NCBI RefSeq assembly: GCF_025698965.1
Contig: NZ_JAILWL010000012.1
Location: 1 to 33,369 of the forward strand
Direction of reading: 5' to 3'
Source of the DNA: Roseibium sp.
Lineage (GTDB): Bacteria > Pseudomonadota > Alphaproteobacteria > Rhizobiales > Stappiaceae
DNA: 33,369 nt
In this document: piece by piece, positions 33,253 to 33,369 of the stretch
Layout: the number at the start of each line of letters is the position of its first letter
How positions within the stretch are numbered: the first letter of the stretch is position 1
Made by a program: the position numbers and the translations under genes
The notes under the pieces: model-generated
Told to the model about the DNA's origin: nothing
The model's input: only the letters and a program-made list of their open reading frames with translations
Database searches by the model: none

Positions 33253-33369
33253 AACAGATCAAAGGCGTCAACGACTTCGTCGTCAAATTCGCGAATGTGA
33301 ACGGCACCGGATCGGCCTCGGCCAACCACCTGTTCGCCAAGGCGATCTTCCGGATGAACATTCCGGTCA
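33249..33369 (+). CDS. 2-oxoacid:acceptor oxidoreductase alpha subunit (partial, runs off the window)
   Basis: Only the first 40 codons are present. The sequence VNDFVVKFANVNGTGSASAN followed by HLFAKAIFRMNIPV matches, as I know the family, the N-terminal gamma-type domain of the 2-oxoglutarate/2-oxoacid:ferredoxin oxidoreductase alpha subunit (KorA type). The ATG overlaps the stop of the upstream flavoprotein gene (ATGA), so translation is coupled and the two products probably form one complex. The 3' part, and the expected thiamine-diphosphate beta subunit, lie beyond the window. Confidence 0.8.
   Translation, partial: MKQIKGVNDFVVKFANVNGTGSASANHLFAKAIFRMNIPV

Noticed and set aside
1-33369. 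Search for a defence, phage or mobile system
   Set aside because: I found no integrase, transposase, nuclease, methyltransferase, toxin-antitoxin pair, CRISPR repeat or att-like duplication; nearly all coding space is explained by housekeeping, flagellar and ectoine genes.

Overview
The window looks like a chromosomal segment of a marine alphaproteobacterium, most likely Hyphomicrobiales and close to Stappiaceae (Roseibium/Labrenzia/Stappia type). This rests on a two-cysteine Rhizobiales-type porin, TRAP-based ectoine uptake with the full ectoine catabolic set seen in marine Alphaproteobacteria, and strongly acidic secreted proteins. The genus is an inference; there is no rRNA or other marker. 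I saw no tRNA, IS element, CRISPR array or phage gene.

Layout. 1-1440: gene-free, AT-rich DNA with one strong hairpin, then an outer-membrane porin (1441-2577) with a clear terminator. 2839-4875: an exported soluble lytic transglycosylase with its own terminator. 4876-5475: gene-free, carrying three tandem 21-bp repeats just upstream of an ECF-like sigma factor (5476-6144). 6275-15414: a one-directional flagellar block coding for parts outside the cell and their chaperones: flagellin, FliD cap, FliS, a small unknown protein, FlgD hook cap, FlgE hook, a small coiled-coil unknown, a FlgN-like chaperone, FlgK and FlgL. No basal-body, motor or export-gate gene is present, so this is a 'distal parts' module. 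Several exported products are almost lysine-free.

15660-17438: two tandem, diverged alpha/beta hydrolases of the arylformamidase type. They converge on the end of the ectoine operon.

17486-27600, minus strand: a complete ectoine/5-hydroxyectoine import and breakdown operon, in transcription order enuR, uehA, uehB, uehC, usp, eutA, eutB, eutC, eutD (doeA), eutE (doeB). The catabolic genes are tightly packed and several overlap or abut. Divergent from enuR on the plus strand are asnC (doeX), ssd (doeC) and atf (doeD), ending in a strong terminator. The expected route is: UehABC imports ectoine; EutD opens the ring to N-alpha-acetyl-diaminobutyrate; EutE deacetylates it; the aminotransferase and aldehyde dehydrogenase turn diaminobutyrate into aspartate. 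EnuR and AsnC are the local regulators.

31462 to the window end: a TTG-initiated FAD/NAD(P)/multi-[4Fe-4S] oxidoreductase, overlapping by 4 bp the start of a 2-oxoacid:acceptor oxidoreductase alpha subunit that runs off the edge. Together they look like a KorC/KorA-type NAD(P)-linked 2-oxoacid oxidoreductase.

Most likely undescribed points: the lysine-free exported flagellar proteins, the orphan sigma factor with its 21-bp phased operator-like array, and the large inverted repeat in the enuR-uehA spacer.
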